A DNA stretch of 42,993 nucleotides, from assembly GCA_018715645.1 (NCBI GenBank), contig DVLE01000065.1:1-42993 (forward strand), given 5' to 3'. The notes under the pieces are model-generated. The model worked only from the letters and a program-made list of their open reading frames with translations, did no database searches and had not been told where the DNA came from. The stretch's first letter is position 1, and the number at the start of each line of letters is the position of its first letter. Positions 40,756 to 42,993 of this stretch are shown here, in pieces. Source of the DNA: Candidatus Merdisoma merdipullorum. Lineage in GTDB: Bacteria > Bacillota > Clostridia > Lachnospirales > Lachnospiraceae. Made by a program: the position numbers and the translations under genes.

Positions 40756-42993
40756 GTGAGAAGATTCTGCTGGTGGACGGCCACAGCATTATAAATCGGG
40801 CATTTTACGGGGTGACGAACCTGACCAATTCAGAGGGACTCCACACGAATGCGATCTTTGGCTTCCTGAATACGCTGTTTAAGGTTCTGGACGAGGAAAA
40901 GCCGGATTATTTGACGGTGGCCTTTGATGTGAAGGCGCCTACTTTCCGGCATCAGATGTATGAGGCGTATAAGGGAACAAGAAAGCCCATGCCGGAGGAG
41001 CTTCATGAACAGGTTCCTGTCCTGAAGGACGTACTCCATGCAATGGGGATCGCGACTATGGAAAAGGCAGGTCTGGAGGCGGACGATCTGCTGGGAACTG
41101 TAGCAAAACGCAGTGAAAAGAAGGGCATGGAGGTTACGGTGTTATCCGGCGACCGGGATCTTCTTCAGCTTGCCACGGATCATATCCGGATTCGTCTGCC
41201 AAAGACGAAAGGCGGAGTGACAGAGACTGAGAATTACTATACCCAGGATGTGATAGACCGCTATCAGGTGACGCCTCTGCAGATTATTGAGCTGAAGGCC
41301 CTGATGGGAGATTCGGCGGACAATATTCCCGGTGTTCCGGGAATCGGAGAGAAGACGGCTACCAACCTGATCGTTCAGTATGGAAGCATTGAAAATGCCT
41401 ACGCGCATGTGGAGGAAATCAAGCCGAACCGGGCAAAGGAAGCACTGCGCCAGCACTACGATATGGCGCAGATGAGCAAAACCCTTGCAACCATCGACAT
41501 AGACTGCGATTATGAATATGACTGGGAGGCGGCCCGCCTCGGAAATATTTATACGGAGGAAGCATATCAGCTTCTGAAGAAGCTGGAATTTAAAAATATG
41601 CTTTCCCGTTTTTCTGTGGAAGCGCCTGCCAATGAAAAGATAGAAAAGAAGTTCCGGCTGGTGGAGGATTTTGGAGAGGCGGAAAACCTTCTGACGAGCG
41701 CGGAAGGAGCAAAGCGGCTGGCCTTTTCTCTGCTTCGGGAGGACGGCCATGTGCTGGCTCTTTCACTGACATTTTCAGAAAAGGAGACCTGCCTGATTCC
41801 GGTCCAGGGCTTTGTGACGGAGGGCTGGCTTTTGGAGCGGCTCCTTGGCGCCCTTAAAGGGGCCGGCGAAATTGTCTGTCTGGGACTTAAGGAGGAGCTG
41901 GCGCTTTTGGAAAAGGCGGCCGGAGGAAATGGTCTGCCCTTTGAACCGGAGAAAGAGGCTGTTTTTCTGGATGCGGAGATAGCGGCCTACCTTTTGAATC
42001 CGTTAAAGGACAGTTATTCCAATGAGGAGCTTGCAAAGGAATATCTGGGGCTCATGATTCCTTCCCGTGCAGAATTATTTGGAAAGGACAGCCTTTCCCA
42101 TGTCATGGAAGAAAAGCCGGAGGATTTTCTGGTCTATGGAGGATATGCAAGCTATGTCCTTTACAGCGTGCTGCCTGTGCTTTTGAACAGACTTCGGGAA
42201 TCCGGCATGGACAGGCTTTACCGGGAGCTGGAGATGCCCCTGGTGTTTACGCTTTACCGGATGGAGAGAGCCGGTATTCGGGTAGATGCGGAAGCCCTGA
42301 AGACATACGGCGATGAGCTTGCCGTACGGATCGGGGAGCTGGAAACAAAGATTTATGAGGAGGCCGGAGAGACCTTTAATATCAATTCGCCCAAGCAGCT
42401 TGGAGTGATCCTGTTTGACAAGATGGGAATGAAGGGCGGCAAAAAGACGAAGACAGGTTATTCCACCTCTGCGGATGTGCTGGAAAAGCTGGCGCCGGAT
42501 CATCCGATTGTGGCGGATATTCTGGAATATCGCCAGCTTGCGAAACTGAAGTCTACCTATGCGGACGGCTTGGCTGCCTATATCGGGGAGGATGAACGGA
42601 TTCATACGACCTTCCAGCAGACGATTACGGCTACAGGACGTTTAAGCAGCGTGGAGCCGAACCTTCAGAATATTCCGATCCGTATGGAACTTGGCCGGAG
42701 AATCCGAAAGGTATTTATACCGAAAGATGGCTTTGTGCTGGTGGATGCGGACTATTCCCAGATAGAGCTGCGGGTGCTGGCCCATATGTCGGGAGACGAA
42801 CATCTGATTCAGGCGTACCGGGAGGCTCAGGATATTCACCGCCTTACGGCCTCTCAGGTATTTCATGTGCCTTTTGCCAAGGTTACGCCTTTACAGAGAA
42901 GGAATGCGAAAGCTGTAAATTTTGGTATCGTATATGGAATCAGTTCTTTTGGTCTTTCCCAGGACTTGAGCATTACAAGAAAAGAAGCCCAGG
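40752..42993 (+). CDS. polA: DNA polymerase I, 3' end outside window
   Basis: Repair and Okazaki-fragment polymerase; 747 residues of about 880 are visible. The 5' nuclease domain (about 1-300) has LLVDGHSIINRAFYG, EADDLLGT, SGDRDLLQL and the GDSADNIPGVPGIGEKTA motif. The exonuclease-like domain (about 310-470) lacks the DxE of the proofreading site (LAFSLLREDG stands in its place), so proofreading is probably absent, as in Bacillus Pol I. The polymerase domain shows TATGRLSSVEPNLQNIP, motif A VDADYSQIELRVLAHMS near 665 and motif B RRNAKAVNFGIVYG near 715. ATG 40752 overlaps the ZAS-like gene. Confidence 0.96.
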   Translation, partial: MSEKILLVDGHSIINRAFYGVTNLTNSEGLHTNAIFGFLNTLFKVLDEEKPDYLTVAFDVKAPTFRHQMYEAYKGTRKPMPEELHEQVPVLKDVLHAMGIATMEKAGLEADDLLGTVAKRSEKKGMEVTVLSGDRDLLQLATDHIRIRLPKTKGGVTETENYYTQDVIDRYQVTPLQIIELKALMGDSADNIPGVPGIGEKTATNLIVQYGSIENAYAHVEEIKPNRAKEALRQHYDMAQMSKTLATIDIDCDYEYDWEAARLGNIYTEEAYQLLKKLEFKNMLSRFSVEAPANEKIEKKFRLVEDFGEAENLLTSAEGAKRLAFSLLREDGHVLALSLTFSEKETCLIPVQGFVTEGWLLERLLGALKGAGEIVCLGLKEELALLEKAAGGNGLPFEPEKEAVFLDAEIAAYLLNPLKDSYSNEELAKEYLGLMIPSRAELFGKDSLSHVMEEKPEDFLVYGGYASYVLYSVLPVLLNRLRESGMDRLYRELEMPLVFTLYRMERAGIRVDAEALKTYGDELAVRIGELETKIYEEAGETFNINSPKQLGVILFDKMGMKGGKKTKTGYSTSADVLEKLAPDHPIVADILEYRQLAKLKSTYADGLAAYIGEDERIHTTFQQTITATGRLSSVEPNLQNIPIRMELGRRIRKVFIPKDGFVLVDADYSQIELRVLAHMSGDEHLIQAYREAQDIHRLTASQVFHVPFAKVTPLQRRNAKAVNFGIVYGISSFGLSQDLSITRKEAQ

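Overview
The window reads as a stretch of core chromosome from a moderately GC-rich, Gram-positive, anaerobic Clostridia, most like a Lachnospiraceae gut bacterium. The reasons are ATP-type PEP carboxykinase, a SpoIID/LytB-domain protein, the DUF4321-radC-mreBCD-PBP2-minCDE-rodA-mgsA gene order, the ylmE-sepF-ylmH cluster, strong AGGAGG-type ribosome binding sites and sigma-A promoters. Nearly everything is on the + strand. The family assignment is inferred from gene content and order; no database was searched.

Layout. 1-4559: 3' part of pckA, a branched inverted-repeat element, a MATE exporter, and a PfkB-type sugar phosphate kinase plus DeoR-family repressor whose promoter sits between two matching 13-bp palindromes. 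4583-4838: a 6S RNA gene with its own promoter and terminator. 5074-10244: a SpoIID/LytB protein, a YihY/BrkB membrane protein and a three-gene polar amino acid ABC importer. 10299-15544: miaA, a YnbB-like PLP enzyme and two flavoproteins. 15746-25624: the wall elongation and division-site block (DUF4321, radC, mreB, mreC, mreD, PBP2, minC, minD, minE, rodA, mgsA). 25646-26283: a single P-loop gene with its own promoter and terminator. 26372-32445: a membrane-anchored HlyD-like protein, ylmE, sepF, ylmH, aroB, lspA and an rluD-type gene, followed by tRNA-Leu(CAA). 32731-35089: a YczE/YitT membrane protein and adenine deaminase. 35231-38068: a YfhO family membrane protein on the minus strand, convergent with ade.

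38200-42993 is the least ordinary part. It holds an 80-residue coiled-coil protein, an ECF sigma factor with a likely self-recognised promoter, and its overlapping membrane partner. A 23-bp-stem terminator follows, then a strikingly regular array of six 40-nt imperfect hairpins at an exact 54-bp period, then two identical 26-bp palindromes that each carry a TATAAT box. After these come a small zinc-finger (ZAS-like) membrane protein translationally coupled to polA, and polA itself, cut by the window end. The hairpin array plus twin palindromes (39923-40382) is the best candidate here for undescribed biology; its function is unknown.

The genes fit together as housekeeping modules. MreBCD, RodA and PBP2 build the side wall; MinCDE places the septum; SepF and YlmH belong to the division cluster. 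The Min system is of the MinE type, which agrees with no divIVA being seen next to ylmH.
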